The translations under genes were made by a program, and so were the position numbers. Below, in pieces: positions 18,743 to 27,595 of a DNA stretch of 64,000 nucleotides (position 1 is the stretch's first letter; each line of letters opens with the position of its first letter). Origin of the DNA: Ga0077527 sp945862135 (GTDB taxonomy: Bacteria; Pseudomonadota; Gammaproteobacteria; Burkholderiales; SG8-41); NCBI GenBank assembly GCA_964203275.1, contig CAXNMF010000004.1, positions 124,001 through 188,000 of the forward strand, in the 5' to 3' direction. The notes under the pieces are model-generated. The model was not told the DNA's origin, made no database searches, and saw nothing but the letters and a program-made list of their open reading frames with translations.

Positions 18743-19282
18743 ATGAACGCATTGCTCCGCACCGCATCCCTGATCGATGCATTGAATGAAAAAATCGGCC
18801 GCATCGCCTGCTGGCTGGTGCTCATTGCCTGCGTCATCAGCGCCGGCAACGCCATGCTTCGCTACGGTTTCAACATCAGCTCCAATGCCTGGCTCGAAAT
18901 CCAGTGGTACCTGTTCGGCGGCATTGTCATGCTGGGCGCCGCAAATACGCTCAAGACCAACCAGCATGTGCGGGTTGACGTGCTGTACAGCCACTACAAC
19001 GACCGCACGCGCCTGTGGATTGACCTGCTTGGCGCCCTGTTTTTCCTGCTGCCGATGGCGATCATGATCGGCTGGCTGTCGTGGCCAATGTTCATCAATT
19101 CCTACACCATCGGCGAAATCTCCAGCAATGCCGGTGGACTGCTGCGCTGGCCGGTCAAGCTACTGGTTCCGCTGGGTTTCCTGCTGCTGGTACTGCAAGG
19201 TATTTCCGAAATCATCAAACGCGCCGCGGCGCTCGCTGGACATATCGGTCTCGACGCCCACTACGAAAGACCGCTGCAGTGA
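18743..19282 (+). CDS. dctQ: TRAP transporter small permease (DctQ)
   Basis: 179 residues with four predicted membrane helices and the DctQ signatures LRYGFNISSNAWLEIQWYLF and NQHVRVDVLYSHY. This is the small membrane subunit of a TRAP transporter of the mannitol/chloroaromatic-type group. The next gene, dctM, starts inside the last codon (GTGA overlap), so the two are coupled. No DctP binding protein lies with this pair; the nearest one is in the opposing operon at 22623. It may use that protein or one encoded elsewhere. Confidence 0.92.
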   Translation: MNALLRTASLIDALNEKIGRIACWLVLIACVISAGNAMLRYGFNISSNAWLEIQWYLFGGIVMLGAANTLKTNQHVRVDVLYSHYNDRTRLWIDLLGALFFLLPMAIMIGWLSWPMFINSYTIGEISSNAGGLLRWPVKLLVPLGFLLLVLQGISEIIKRAAALAGHIGLDAHYERPLQ

Positions 19283-20751
19283 TTGACCGCGAACTGATGG
19301 CTCCGCTGATGTTCGGCGGCCTGATTGCGTTCATGCTGATCGGCTATCCGGTGGCCTTTTCGCTGGGCGCGGTAGGCCTTCTGTTCGGCGTCATCGGCAT
19401 TGAGCTGGGCTATTTCCAGTGGGATCTGATGCAGGCGCTGCCGGAGCGGGTGTTCGGCATCATGGCCAATGACCTGCTGCTGTCCATCCCCTTCTTCACA
19501 TTCATGGGTGCGGTGCTGGAACGCTGCGGTCTGGCTGAAGACCTGCTCGAAGGCACCGGTCAGCTGTTCGGTTCGGTGAGAGGCGGCCTAGCCTACGCGG
19601 TCATATTTGTCGGCGCACTGCTCGGTGCGATTACCGGCACGGTCGCGGCATCGGTGATTGCAATGGGCCTGATCTCGCTGCCGGTGATGATCCGTTACGG
19701 ATACAACATGCGTATGGCCACCGGCGTGATTGCCGCATCCGGCACGATCACCCAACTGATCCCGCCCTCCCTCGTGCTGATCGTGCTCGCCGATCAGCTT
19801 GGCCGATCCGTCGGCGACATGTATGCCGGCGCCATCGGCCCGTCCATCGTTCAAGTGCTGCTGTTCTGCCTGTTCGTCTTCGCAGTTTCCATTTTCCGGC
19901 CGGAGGCCATGCCACCGCTACCCAAATCAGCACGTACGCTTCAGGGCTGGCCGCTGATAAGGCGTGTGCTGCGCGGTATGGTGCCCTCGCTGGTGCTGAT
20001 GTTCCTGGTGCTCGGCACCATCCTGATGGGCGTCGCCACGCCGACCGAAGGCGGTGCGATGGGCGCAATTGGCGCAATCGGCCTCGCCGCATTGCACCGC
20101 CGGCTGACCTGGGACCTGCTCTGGCAGGGGATGAACTCAACCATGCGCATCACCGCGATGGTGATTTTCATCCTGATCGGCTCCACCGTCTTCGGCCTGG
20201 TGTTCCGCGGCATGGACGGCGACCTGTGGATCGAACAACACCTGATGTCCCTGCCCGGCGGCGTCACCGGCTTCCTGATCGCGGTCAACCTGTTCATTTT
20301 TGTGCTCGCCTTCTTCCTCGACTTTTTCGAGATCGCCTTCATCGTGATTCCGCTGCTGGCGCCGGTCGCCGCAAAACTGGGCATCGACCTGATCTGGTTC
20401 GGCGTGCTGCTCGGCGCCAACATGCAGACCTCCTTCATGCATCCGCCCTTCGGTTTTGCATTGTTCTACCTGCGCGGCGTGGCGCCCAAGGAAGTCAAAA
20501 GTTCCGATATCTACTGGGGCGCCGTGCCCTGGGTAGTCATGCAGTTGCTGCTGGTGGCCATCCTGATTTTCTGGCCGGGGCTGGTCACCGGCTTTGTCGA
20601 CAAGCCGGTCGCCATCGATCCGGCAAAAATCGAAATGCAGTTCCAGCCGGAAAATCCGGCTGCACCTTATGCTGAACCGCCGGCAGAACCAGGCGGCCAA
20701 CGTGACGATGGCGCCGCCGCCATCGAGCGCATGCTCAGGGAACAGAAATAA
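19279..20751 (+). CDS. dctM: TRAP transporter large permease (DctM)
   Basis: 490 residues from a GTG start that overlaps the dctQ stop; an ATG six codons further in is the alternative. About twelve hydrophobic helices are seen, with the DctM features SIPFFTFMGAVLERCG, GTVAASVIAMG, ITQLIPPSLVLIVLAD and TPTEGGAMGA. It is the sodium- or proton-coupled transport subunit. The C-terminus carries an extra hydrophilic tail of about 45 residues (from DPAKIEMQF to the end, rich in Pro, Glu and Ala) that most DctM proteins lack. A perfect terminator follows. Related to, but clearly different from, the DctM encoded at 20793. Confidence 0.92.
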   Translation: MIDRELMAPLMFGGLIAFMLIGYPVAFSLGAVGLLFGVIGIELGYFQWDLMQALPERVFGIMANDLLLSIPFFTFMGAVLERCGLAEDLLEGTGQLFGSVRGGLAYAVIFVGALLGAITGTVAASVIAMGLISLPVMIRYGYNMRMATGVIAASGTITQLIPPSLVLIVLADQLGRSVGDMYAGAIGPSIVQVLLFCLFVFAVSIFRPEAMPPLPKSARTLQGWPLIRRVLRGMVPSLVLMFLVLGTILMGVATPTEGGAMGAIGAIGLAALHRRLTWDLLWQGMNSTMRITAMVIFILIGSTVFGLVFRGMDGDLWIEQHLMSLPGGVTGFLIAVNLFIFVLAFFLDFFEIAFIVIPLLAPVAAKLGIDLIWFGVLLGANMQTSFMHPPFGFALFYLRGVAPKEVKSSDIYWGAVPWVVMQLLLVAILIFWPGLVTGFVDKPVAIDPAKIEMQFQPENPAAPYAEPPAEPGGQRDDGAAAIERMLREQK

Positions 20752-20778
20752 AAAAGCCCCGCGATCGCGGGGCTTTTT
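20751..20778. terminator. Bidirectional terminator between the two TRAP operons
   Basis: A perfect 28-base palindrome, AAAAAGCCCCGCG-AT-CGCGGGGCTTTTT, lies between the convergent dctM genes. It starts within the last base of the first one. Confidence 0.92.
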
Positions 20779-20792
20779 GTGACGATTACCGC

Positions 20793-22118
20793 TTACCAGC
20801 CGATCACTTTGGGCAACCACAAGGCCAGTTGCGGAAACAGGAACACCAGCAGCACCGCCAGCATCTGCATCGCCACAAACGGAATGACACCCATGTACAT
20901 ATGCCGGGTGGTGACTTCCGGCGGCGCTACACCGCGCAGGAAAAACAGCGCCCAGCCGAATGGCGGCGTCAGGAACGAGGTCTGCAGGGTCACGCAGATC
21001 AACATGCCCAGCCACACCAGATCGACGTTCTGCGCCGCAAACACCGGCAGGAACAGCGGCACCGCGATATAACTGATTTCGATCCATTCGATGAAAAATC
21101 CGAGGAAAAAGATCAGTGCAATCAGGAACCAGATGTCGGCATTGACCCCGCCCGGCAGGAATTCGAACAGGTCGTTGATCAAGTCTTCGCCGTGCAACCC
21201 GCGGAACGCCAATGCAAACACCTGTGCGCAAATCAGGATGAACATCATCATCGCGGTGATCTTGGTGGTCGTCTGGCAGGTTTCGCGCAACACCTGGAAT
21301 GAAAACCGGCCGGCAAACGCCGTGACCAGTATCGAACCCAGCGCACCCATTGATGCCGCCTCAGTCGGCGCTGCAATCCCGCCGATGATTGACCCCAGTA
21401 CCGCCAGCACCAGCAACACCGGCGGAATCACCACCTTGACGAAACGCACCCATAACTGGCGCCGCGACACTGCATCGCGCTCTTCGATCGGGATCGGCGG
21501 CACCAGCTCCGGCTTCACCATGCCGATGATGACGATGTAAACGCAGTAAATCGCGGCCAGCAGCATACCCGGCACCACCGCTGCGGCGAACAACGTACCC
21601 ACCGACAGTTGCAGAATGTCAGCGAGCAGGATCAGGATCAGGCTGGGCGGAATGATCTGCCCCAGCGTGCCCGAGGCGCAGATCGCGCCGCAGGCAATGC
21701 CCGGGTCGTAGCCGCGCTTGAGCAAGGTCGGCAGCGTCAGCAGACCCAGCGTGATCACCGTGGCACCGACAATGCCGGTGGTCGCCCCCATCAACACACC
21801 GACGCCGATGATGCCGATCGCCATGCCGCCGCGCAGGCCGCCGGCAATATGTCCGACGACATCAAGCAGGTCATCGGCAAGCCGCGACTTCTCCAGCATC
21901 ACGCCCATGAACACAAACAGCGGAATCGCCAGCCACTGATAGTTGGCGACGACACCGTAGATGCGCGCCGGCAACAGGTTGAACAAGTCCGTCCCGAATC
22001 CCAGCACGCCAAAAGCAAAACCGGTGGTCGCCAGTGTCAGTGCCACCGGAACGCCCAGCATCAGCAGGCCGAAAAAGGCGAACAGCATCAGGATTACCAG
22101 AACTTCTGTCCAGCTCAT
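20793..22118 (-). CDS. dctM: TRAP transporter large permease (DctM)
   Basis: 441 residues, many membrane helices, with WLAIPLFVFMGVMLEKS, GIVGATVITLGL, GQIIPPSLILILLAD and APTEAASMGALG. It is the transport subunit of a complete TRAP set whose genes run dctP-dctQ-dctM on the minus strand. Its start overlaps the dctQ stop by four bases (ATGA). It shares block-by-block similarity with the dctM at 19279, which places both in the same TRAP subgroup. Confidence 0.94.
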   Translation of the reverse strand: MSWTEVLVILMLFAFFGLLMLGVPVALTLATTGFAFGVLGFGTDLFNLLPARIYGVVANYQWLAIPLFVFMGVMLEKSRLADDLLDVVGHIAGGLRGGMAIGIIGVGVLMGATTGIVGATVITLGLLTLPTLLKRGYDPGIACGAICASGTLGQIIPPSLILILLADILQLSVGTLFAAAVVPGMLLAAIYCVYIVIIGMVKPELVPPIPIEERDAVSRRQLWVRFVKVVIPPVLLVLAVLGSIIGGIAAPTEAASMGALGSILVTAFAGRFSFQVLRETCQTTTKITAMMMFILICAQVFALAFRGLHGEDLINDLFEFLPGGVNADIWFLIALIFFLGFFIEWIEISYIAVPLFLPVFAAQNVDLVWLGMLICVTLQTSFLTPPFGWALFFLRGVAPPEVTTRHMYMGVIPFVAMQMLAVLLVFLFPQLALWLPKVIGW

Positions 22119-22630
22119 TTCGGCAAGGCCTTCAGTTTTTCCAGCGTGCCCAGCGCAAGTGCGGCGGATTGCAGGATGAGAAAAGAAAAACCCAATGGAA
22201 TCAATGCTTTAAGTACCCACCGGTGAGTCAGCCCGCCCGGATCGGAAGACTGCTCGTCAATGATGTAGGCCTGCTGCACATATTTCAGTGACAGCCAGAT
22301 GATGATCACCGAGATCATGATCGACAGCGCCGCGGAAAGCAGATCGACATACAACTGCTTGCGCGGGGAGAAATGCGCGTAGAGCACGTCCACCCGCACA
22401 TGCTCACCATGCAGAAGCGCGTAACTCATGCCGAACAAGATCAGCGGCGCCAGCAGATGCCACTCGAGTTCCTGCGCCCACACCGTGCCATAGCTGAACA
22501 AGTAACGCAGCAGCACATTGATGGCCATCAGCACCACAATCACCAGCGCGAGCCACGAGGTGGCCCGGCCGGTGAGATCGGTGAAACGTTCGATGCCGGC
22601 GCGGATGCCGGTATTCGGAGACTTATCCAC
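22115..22630 (-). CDS. dctQ: TRAP transporter small permease (DctQ)
   Basis: 171 residues with four predicted helices; typical DctQ segments are LLRYLFSYGTVWAQELEWHL and GEHVRVDVLYAHFSPRKQ. It is the small membrane subunit that docks with the DctM encoded next to it. It overlaps dctP by eight bases upstream and dctM by four bases downstream, so the three are one tightly coupled operon. Confidence 0.93.
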   Translation of the reverse strand: MDKSPNTGIRAGIERFTDLTGRATSWLALVIVVLMAINVLLRYLFSYGTVWAQELEWHLLAPLILFGMSYALLHGEHVRVDVLYAHFSPRKQLYVDLLSAALSIMISVIIIWLSLKYVQQAYIIDEQSSDPGGLTHRWVLKALIPLGFSFLILQSAALALGTLEKLKALPK

Positions 22631-23717
22631 GGATCTTGTTGTGGTAAACGGTTTCGCTGTAACCCGCCCACGCGTCGTATTTGGTCTTGTACGCCATGTA
22701 CGAGTCGTGCACTTTTTTCACCAGCGGATCCTTTGCAACCGCTTCGTCGAGCACCTTTTTGGTGGTTTCGCGCAGCGCCTTGACCACGGCATCGGGTAGC
22801 GGCTTGGCGATGACTTTCTGGTTTTTCACCAGGTCTTCCATGGCCTCGGCATTGGTGCGCTGGCACCAGCCTTCGCTGATCACGTTACACGCGGCCGCAG
22901 CATTCTCGACCACGGCCTGTAGATCCTTGGGCAGCTTTTCCCACGCCGCCTTGTTGATCAGCAGTTCCGACACTGTGGCAGTTTCGTGCCAGCCAGTGGT
23001 GTAATAATACTTTGCGGCCTTCTGCAGACCGAGGCGACGATCCTGGTAGGGGCCGACGAATTCCGCCGCATCGATCACGCCGCGTTCCAGCGCCGGAAAA
23101 ATCTCGCCGCCGGGCAGCAGTTTCACATCCACGCCCAGCGCCGCATACACCTTGCCGGCCAGTCCCGGAATGCGCATCTTCAGGCCCTTGAAATCCGCCA
23201 CCGACTTGATTTCCTTCTTGAACCAGCCGGTCATCTGCACCCCGGTGTTGCCGCAGGGCATCGCGACCATGCCGAAGGGCGCATACACCTCGTTCCACAA
23301 CTGGATGCCGCCACCGTCGTAAAGCCAGCCGTTCATGCCCTGGAAATTCAGCCCGAACGGCACGGCGGTGAAATACTGCGCGGCGAAAGTCTTGCCGGTC
23401 CAGAAATAACTGTTGGCGTGGTTCATCTCCACGGTACCCGCACGCACGGCATCAAAACCCTCAAATGCCGGGATCAGTTCGCCCGCGCCGAAAACCTGGA
23501 TCTTCAAACGGCCGCCGGACATGGTCTCAATGCGCTTGGCCAGATCCGTCGCGCTGCCCGGGCCATCCATGTAGAAAGGCGACCCCTTGGGGTAGGCGCT
23601 GGTCATTTTCCAGGTATAGGTCTGCTGCGCGCGGGCAATCATCGGGAAGCCGGCGATGGCAGCGCCGGTAGCGGCAACGGCTCCGCCCTTGAGGAACTTT
23701 CTACGATCGGATGTCAT
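22623..23717 (-). CDS. dctP: TRAP transporter substrate-binding protein (DctP), Tat-exported
   Basis: 364 residues. The N-terminus has a twin-arginine signal (SDRRKFLKGG then a hydrophobic stretch ending ARAQQ), so export in the folded state is predicted. The mature protein has the DctP fold marks: FGAGELIPAFEGFDAV, the ligand-binding Arg region LKMRIPGLAGKV, and GVIDAAEFVGPYQD. The group resembles the alpha-keto acid or mannitol/chloroaromatic-type binding proteins; ligand not certain. It has a good AGGAG, but a strong terminator-like hairpin sits only 19 bases before its start, between it and cynS. Confidence 0.92.
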   Translation of the reverse strand: MTSDRRKFLKGGAVAATGAAIAGFPMIARAQQTYTWKMTSAYPKGSPFYMDGPGSATDLAKRIETMSGGRLKIQVFGAGELIPAFEGFDAVRAGTVEMNHANSYFWTGKTFAAQYFTAVPFGLNFQGMNGWLYDGGGIQLWNEVYAPFGMVAMPCGNTGVQMTGWFKKEIKSVADFKGLKMRIPGLAGKVYAALGVDVKLLPGGEIFPALERGVIDAAEFVGPYQDRRLGLQKAAKYYYTTGWHETATVSELLINKAAWEKLPKDLQAVVENAAAACNVISEGWCQRTNAEAMEDLVKNQKVIAKPLPDAVVKALRETTKKVLDEAVAKDPLVKKVHDSYMAYKTKYDAWAGYSETVYHNKIRG

Positions 23718-23735
23718 GCGAATTCTCCTGTTTGG

Positions 23736-23782
23736 AAAAAAGGAACGGGATGAGCGGCGAAGGATTCGTCCGCTAATCCCGT
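23736..23782 (-). terminator. Terminator or attenuator between cynS and dctP
   Basis: On the minus strand an inverted repeat of 17-18 bases per arm, ACGGGATTAGCGGACGAA against TTCGCCGCTCATCCCGT, has one mismatch and one bulge. It is followed by TCC and six Ts. The T-run ends 18 bases before the dctP start, leaving room for a ribosome site but not for a separate promoter downstream. Expression of the TRAP genes would then need readthrough or a promoter within the hairpin. Confidence 0.75.
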
Positions 23783-23810
23783 CGGATTTGGGGGAAAGAA
23801 TTTCCGATGT

Positions 23811-24311
23811 TCAGTAAGTCTTGTAAGACAGATACTTCCCGCTCATCACGATCTTGACGCGATCGCCATTCGGATCAGGTTCCCGCTTCATGTCCATCTT
23901 GAAATCGATTGCGCTCATGATGCCGTCGCCGAACTCTTCATGAATCAGTTCCTTGAAGGTCGTGCCGTAAACGCTGACCAGCTCATAAAAGCGGTAAATC
24001 AGCGGATCGGTCGGCACTGCGGTCGGCAGCGAACCCTTGTACGGCACCTGCTGCAGCAGCAACACGGCATACGGCGGCAGTCCGAGAAGCTTGCCTGCAG
24101 CTTCGGCCTGCACCTTTGTCATCTGCATCTGGCCGAGCAATGCGGCGGTCGTCCATTCCTTGCTGGCGCCGACAGCTTTGGCGATCTTCGCCCATGACAG
24201 GCCCTTCTTGAGCCGTGATTCGACGACCATCTCGGTGACATCGGTGCGTTTCATCGGCTTGGAAAAACTGGCCGTGGCCAGCGATGTCCCGGTTGTCTTG
24301 CCTTTTTTCAC
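23811..24311 (-). CDS. cynS: Cyanase (cyanate hydratase)
   Basis: 166 residues. The catalytic triad of E. coli CynS (Arg96, Glu99, Ser122) is found at Arg107, Glu110 and Ser133, a constant offset of 11 because the N-terminus is longer. The motif regions are IYRFYELVSVYGTTFKEL and GDGIMSAIDF. The enzyme converts cyanate and bicarbonate to ammonia and CO2 as a decamer, giving detoxification and a nitrogen source. A shorter start at Met20 would match the E. coli length. It is the last gene of the operon after the cyanate-type ABC transporter. Confidence 0.96.
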   Translation of the reverse strand: MKKGKTTGTSLATASFSKPMKRTDVTEMVVESRLKKGLSWAKIAKAVGASKEWTTAALLGQMQMTKVQAEAAGKLLGLPPYAVLLLQQVPYKGSLPTAVPTDPLIYRFYELVSVYGTTFKELIHEEFGDGIMSAIDFKMDMKREPDPNGDRVKIVMSGKYLSYKTY

Positions 24312-24353
24312 TGAATTCTCCTTTGAGTTGAATGAGTTGGACGAATAAATTGT

Positions 24354-25274
24354 TCAGCGCACGACGGTCAGCGGCGCACCGCCTACTGCCTGCGGCTTGA
24401 CCGGATCGACCGCAGGCGCCTCACTCGGATCGAGGCCCGGCGTCACCAACGGCGGATTGCGCGGGTCATAACCGGCCGCCGAACTGGAAAACATCTTCGA
24501 ACGGTCGACCAGAAAATCAATCAGATGGTTGCGGATGCGGTAGTAATGCGGATGTTTGTGCAGATCGTGACGTGTGCGACTGCGCGGCATGGTGTTGACG
24601 ACAATCTCCGCGATTTTCGCGCGTGGACCGTTGGTCATCAGGATGATCTTGTCGGCGAGCAGGATCGCTTCGTCGACATCATGCGTGATCATGAATACCG
24701 TTTGTTTGGTCTCGGCGCAGATGCGCAGCACCTCTTCCTGCAGCACGCCGCGGGTCAGCGCATCGAGCGCTGAAAACGGCTCATCCATCAGTAACATCTT
24801 GGGCTGTATCGACAACGCGCGGGCAATACCGACACGCTGCTTCATGCCGCCGGACAGTTCCGCAGGGCGTTTCTTTTCAGCACCGGTCAGGTTCACCAGA
24901 TCAATGTATTTCTGACAATGCTCGCGCACCTTCTCGTCATGCCATTCCGGCCAGCGCGACGACACCGCAAACGCGATATTGCCCATCACCGTCAGCCAGG
25001 GCATCAGCGCATGGCTCTGGAAAATCACTGCACGGTCAAGGCTGGGCCCGCTGACTTCGCGGCCGCCAACAAACACATAACCCTCGGACGACTGCTCGAG
25101 GCCGGACAAGACATTGAGGATGGTGGTTTTGCCGCAGCCAGAATGCCCGATCAGGCAGACAAACTCGCCCGGCTCGATGCCGAAGTGCAGGTCCTCAAAC
25201 ACCGTGGTGACAACACCGTCACGGCCGGTGAACTTCTTGGCAATGCCTTCAATACGGATCAGGGGATCACTCAT
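24354..25274 (-). CDS. cynD: ABC transporter ATP-binding protein, nitrate/cyanate type (CynD/NrtD)
   Basis: 306 residues. Walker A GHSGCGKTT near residue 43, Q-loop, signature LSGGMKQRVGIARA, Walker B MLLMDEPFSALD and the switch histidine in MITHDVDEA are all present. This is the nitrate/sulfonate/taurine-type class of ATPases. About 75 residues after the ATPase core (from MPRSRTRHD onward) form an unusual Pro-rich tail without known domain. It energises uptake by the permease encoded 15 bases upstream. The cynD assignment rests on cynS being next in the operon. Confidence 0.92.
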   Translation of the reverse strand: MSDPLIRIEGIAKKFTGRDGVVTTVFEDLHFGIEPGEFVCLIGHSGCGKTTILNVLSGLEQSSEGYVFVGGREVSGPSLDRAVIFQSHALMPWLTVMGNIAFAVSSRWPEWHDEKVREHCQKYIDLVNLTGAEKKRPAELSGGMKQRVGIARALSIQPKMLLMDEPFSALDALTRGVLQEEVLRICAETKQTVFMITHDVDEAILLADKIILMTNGPRAKIAEIVVNTMPRSRTRHDLHKHPHYYRIRNHLIDFLVDRSKMFSSSAAGYDPRNPPLVTPGLDPSEAPAVDPVKPQAVGGAPLTVVR

Positions 25275-25289
25275 TATTTTCTCCTGCCG

Positions 25290-26132
25290 TTATTCGGGAA
25301 AGGTGACCAGCTTGGTCAGCTTCGCCATCATCAGATCGAGGAGCATGCCAACCATACCGATCGCCAAAATGGCGGTAATGATGTTGGTGATCGACAGGTT
25401 GTTCCATTCGTTCCAGACGAAGTAGCCGATTCCGGTGCCGCCAACCAGCATTTCGGCAGCCACAATCACCAGCCAGGCGATACTGATTGAAATACGCATG
25501 CCGGTCATGATGGTTGGCGCGGCCGCCGGCAGGATCACGCGGAATGCCGTGCGCAGATTGCCAACTTCCAGGGTGCGCGCCACGTTCAGCCATTCCTTGC
25601 GCACGCTCGATACGCCGAAGGCGGTATTGATCAGCATCGGCCACAACGAGCATATGAAGATCACGAAAATCGCCGAGATCGAGCTGTCCTTCAGCGTGAA
25701 CAGCGCGAGCGGCATCCACGCCAACGGCGAGATCGGCTTGAGCACCTGGATATAGGGATCCAGTGCGCGGTAAACCGTGGGCGACATGCCGATCAGGAAG
25801 CCGATCGGGATGGCGACCAGTGCCGCCAATAGATAACCCAGCAGCACCCGAGCAATCGAATAGGCCAGCTGGATACCGATACCCTTGTCATTGGGACCAC
25901 GATCATAAAAAGGCTCACCCAGGTGTTGCATGATTTTCGCCCCGACATCCGCCGGCGACGGAAACGCCGACTTCTGTCCCGTCGCTGCCGCGGTGCCGAC
26001 CAGCGCCGCGTATTCGGATTCCGCAGTCACCGGCATGACCTTGGGCAGGGTCAACGCATGCCAGATGCCGATCATCAGCAAAAAAACCATCAAAGAAAGC
26101 GCAGGTGCGCGCCAGCTCAACAGACTCTTCAT
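25290..26132 (-). CDS. cynB: ABC transporter permease, nitrate/cyanate type (CynB/NrtB)
   Basis: 280 residues with six or so membrane helices. The EAA loop that meets the ATPase is seen as ARTLEVGNLRTAFRVILPAAAP. A periplasmic insert follows the first helix. It belongs to the nitrate/taurine/cyanate import permeases and should form the channel for the binding protein encoded just upstream. Confidence 0.92.
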   Translation of the reverse strand: MKSLLSWRAPALSLMVFLLMIGIWHALTLPKVMPVTAESEYAALVGTAAATGQKSAFPSPADVGAKIMQHLGEPFYDRGPNDKGIGIQLAYSIARVLLGYLLAALVAIPIGFLIGMSPTVYRALDPYIQVLKPISPLAWMPLALFTLKDSSISAIFVIFICSLWPMLINTAFGVSSVRKEWLNVARTLEVGNLRTAFRVILPAAAPTIMTGMRISISIAWLVIVAAEMLVGGTGIGYFVWNEWNNLSITNIITAILAIGMVGMLLDLMMAKLTKLVTFPE

Positions 26133-26164
26133 CGCTTACTCCTCAACGTCCGGCGATCAGACTG

Positions 26165-27537
26165 TTACGTTCTTTTGATCGCAAAGCTCGCGATATAGGC
26201 ATCCGGTTTCGCCGGGTCGAATTCTTTGCCCATCACCGAAAACTTCTTGCTTGTCGTGGTCGGGGGCTTCATGCCGACCTCCTTCATCAGCTTCATCGCG
26301 TCGGTAGCAAGAAACACTTCACGCGCGACCTTGGCATAATCGACGTCACCCTTGACCTGGCCCCAACGTTTCATCTGGGTCATGATCCAGATCGCAAACG
26401 AGTGCCAGGGGAAAGGATCAAAATCGATTCTATTGGCGTCTTTCTTGACGTTGCCGAGACCGTCGGCATAGGTACCGGTGAGCACCTGCTCAATCACCGT
26501 CACCGGCTGGTTGAGGTAATTGGCCGGCGCAATTGCCTCGGCGATCTGCTTGCGGTTTTCGGGCTTGGCGGCAAATGCGGTCGCCTCCATGATCGCTTTC
26601 AGCAGCGCGCGATAGGTGTTCGGCATCTTGGTAACGAACTCCTTGCTCGCGGCAAACGCACAGCACGGATGCCCAGGCCACAATTCCTTGGTCAGCGTGT
26701 GGATAAAACCAACGCCGTCATACACCGCGCGCTGATTCACAGGGTCGGGTGCCGAGGATAGCCGTCAATATTGTCGGCCCGCAGGTTGGCGACCATCTCG
26801 GGCGGCGGCACCGAACGGATCTGCACATCCTTGTCGGGATCAAGACCGTGCTCAGCCAGGTAATAGCGCAGCAGGTAGTTGTGCATCGAGTAGTCGAAAG
26901 GCACTGCAAACTTGAAACCCTTCCACGACTTCGGATCACGCTTGTCCTTGTGCTTGATCGACAGCGTGATCGCCTGGCCATTGATGTTTTCGATTGCCGG
27001 CACAGTGTAGGGAATCGGGCTCGAACCCACGCCCATTGATATGGCAATCGGCATCGGCGACAGCATGTGCGCCGCGTCGTACTCCTTGTTCAGTGTCTTG
27101 TCGCGAATCACCGCCCAGCCGGCGGTTTTCACCACATCAACATTCAGACCTTGGCGACCGTAGAAACCCATCGGCTGCGACATGATGATCGGCGTGGCAC
27201 AAGTAATGGGAATGAAGCCGACCTTGATCGAAGATTTTTCCAGCGGGCCCGTGGACTGGGCAAAGGCCTCCTTCGCCATACCCAATGGGAATAAGGTCGA
27301 TATTGCCGCCATCGCAGTGCTGGCACCGACCGCATTCAGGAATTGGCGACGCGTCGCATCGTGCGGGAACAGCGCACGCATCACTGCAGCTTCGACCACT
27401 CGGTTGCCCAGCGCTTCACTGTCGCTGGTCTTGGCGGCGAGATCCGCCTGGTGTTCAGCTTCGCTGTGGTGGTGACCACAGGAACAACCGTGAGTGAGGG
27501 ATGTATCGGCGCTGAAGGGATCCTTGAATGCTGACAT
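26165..27537 (-). pseudogene. cynA: Cyanate/nitrate-type ABC substrate-binding protein, split by a frameshift
   Basis: Two reading frames, 27537-26737 (266 residues) and a following 26740-26165 (191 residues), together make one binding protein of the NrtA/CynA type. The first ends after MVANLRADNIDGY; the second resumes with DPVNQRAVYDGVGF. As I recall the family, GYLGPDP joins them, which needs two bases fewer: a C at about 26757 and an A at 26750 look extra. The N-terminus is odd: GCSCGHHHSEAEH lies before an internal twin-arginine motif (RRQFLNAVG near residue 63). The broken ends overlap as GTGA, so reinitiation could in principle yield two fragments. Sequencing error or true mutation cannot be told apart here. 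Confidence 0.85.
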
Positions 27538-27578
27538 GTTGCGCTCCTTGAAGAGTTTGATTTTGTTGTCAGCCCCTA

Positions 27579-27595
27579 TTGCAGCAAGCGTGCCA
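27579..27595 (-). promoter_or_regulatory. Sigma-54 promoter of the cyanate operon
   Basis: On the minus strand TGGCACGCTTGCTGCAA matches the RpoN consensus TGGCACG-N4-TTGCA with one mismatch, and the GG and GC are separated by exactly 10 bases. Transcription would begin near 27570, about 33 bases before the first gene, with its AAGGAG in between. A partial NtrC-like site (GCACCA-N5-ATGCGC) is near 27735. Sigma-54 control fits cyanate as a nitrogen source. Confidence 0.7.

Noticed and set aside
20137..21231. 364-codon minus-strand frame across the ends of the two dctM genes
   Set aside because: It crosses a perfect terminator and overlaps two clear membrane-protein genes; the product shows no coherent fold pattern.
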